A DNA stretch of 32,383 bases from Rubrivivax sp. (GTDB taxonomy: Bacteria > Pseudomonadota > Gammaproteobacteria > Burkholderiales > Burkholderiaceae_C). The stretch lies in assembly GCA_024641945.1 (NCBI GenBank), contig JAHECD010000053.1, positions 1-32,383 on the forward strand, in the 5' to 3' direction. Under the pieces are notes generated by a model. That model worked only from the letters and a program-made list of their open reading frames with translations. It was not told the origin of the DNA and searched no databases. Shown one piece after another: positions 32,275-32,383 of the stretch. Both the position numbers and the translations under genes were made by a program. The first letter of the stretch is position 1. Every line of letters begins with the position of its first letter.

Positions 32275-32378
32275 GGCCGAGGCCGCCGGGCGAGTGCCTC
32301 CGCTCATGTCCCCCGGACTGGGCTGCGCCCAGCCCTCCTCCTTTGCTTCGCTGCGGCACTCGCCCGCCGTCCTCGGCC
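32275..32378. repeat. Long imperfect palindrome, probable intergenic repeat (REP/MITE-like)
   Basis: The left arm (32275-32298) and right arm (32355-32378) pair as 8 bp (GGCCGAGG/CCTCGGCC), a 4-bp mismatch, then 12 bp (CGGGCGAGTGCC/GGCACTCGCCCG). The interior holds a second hairpin, CTGGGC-TGC-GCCCAG (32318-32332). No transposase is present. The rest of the last 196 bp (32188-32274) shows no gene. Sequences with GGCGAGTGCC arms and a TTTGCTTCGCTGCGGCACTCGCC end recur between genes in Burkholderiales genomes as I recall them; this needs a genome search to confirm. Confidence 0.55.
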
Positions 32379-32383
32379 AGACA

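Overview
The window is about 32 kb of very GC-rich, gene-dense DNA. Codon use, the two branched-chain-amino-acid-type (HAAT) ABC transporters, a LivM-LivG fusion and the CoA-transferase and acyl-CoA dehydrogenase relics point to a betaproteobacterium, probably order Burkholderiales (Rubrivivax/Leptothrix/Piscinibacter-like). This placement is an inference from gene style; no rRNA or other marker is present. I see no tRNA, rRNA, CRISPR array, transposase or phage gene.

Left part (1-7389): the tail of a probable FAD-dependent oxidoreductase; a BNR/Asp-box beta-propeller protein followed at once by a MoaD/ThiS-like ubiquitin-fold protein; a SpeD-type S-adenosylmethionine decarboxylase convergent with that pair; a PPK2 polyphosphate kinase; then on the minus strand a 6-phosphofructokinase followed by a LemA lipoprotein and two TPM-domain proteins; and a divergent Rossmann-fold protein.

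Redox/sulfur island (7390-13864, plus strand): this is the most interesting region. An octaheme cytochrome c of the tetrathionate reductase (OTR) family overlaps by ATGA a 912-residue protein that fuses a heptaheme c-type domain, with an EF-hand-like loop, to a membrane cytochrome b561-type domain. Next come two half-size YeeE/YedE (TsuA/Pmp-like) sulfur-compound transporters. The second carries a rhodanese-like domain that lacks the catalytic cysteine. A 309-bp leader holds an FNR/Anr-like site. My reading is a quinol-linked periplasmic module acting on an oxidised sulfur compound (tetrathionate or similar), coupled to uptake of the thiosulfate-type product. The membrane fusion would be the electron link between the quinone pool and the octaheme enzyme.

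Middle (14005-21335): an MtfA-like zinc peptidase, an unknown acidic protein, the 3' remnant of a CaiB/BaiF CoA-transferase, shikimate dehydrogenase AroE, and on the minus strand HAAT transporter 1 (binding protein, LivH, LivM-LivG fusion, LivF). A Cache-domain histidine kinase and LuxR-type regulator (21459-23479) lie directly upstream of it and are its likely regulators.

Right part (23506-32383): a tightly packed minus-strand operon holds a shikimate-dehydrogenase-like enzyme, HAAT transporter 2 (binding protein, LivH, LivM, LivG, LivF) and a Gfo/Idh/MocA dehydrogenase. A divergent IclR-family regulator shares its control region, which carries a perfect 9+9 bp inverted repeat. This looks like an uptake-and-oxidation locus for a hydroxylated (cyclic or aromatic-type) carboxylate. 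An acyl-CoA dehydrogenase gene broken by an in-frame amber codon follows, and the window ends in a long imperfect palindrome that resembles an intergenic repeat element.
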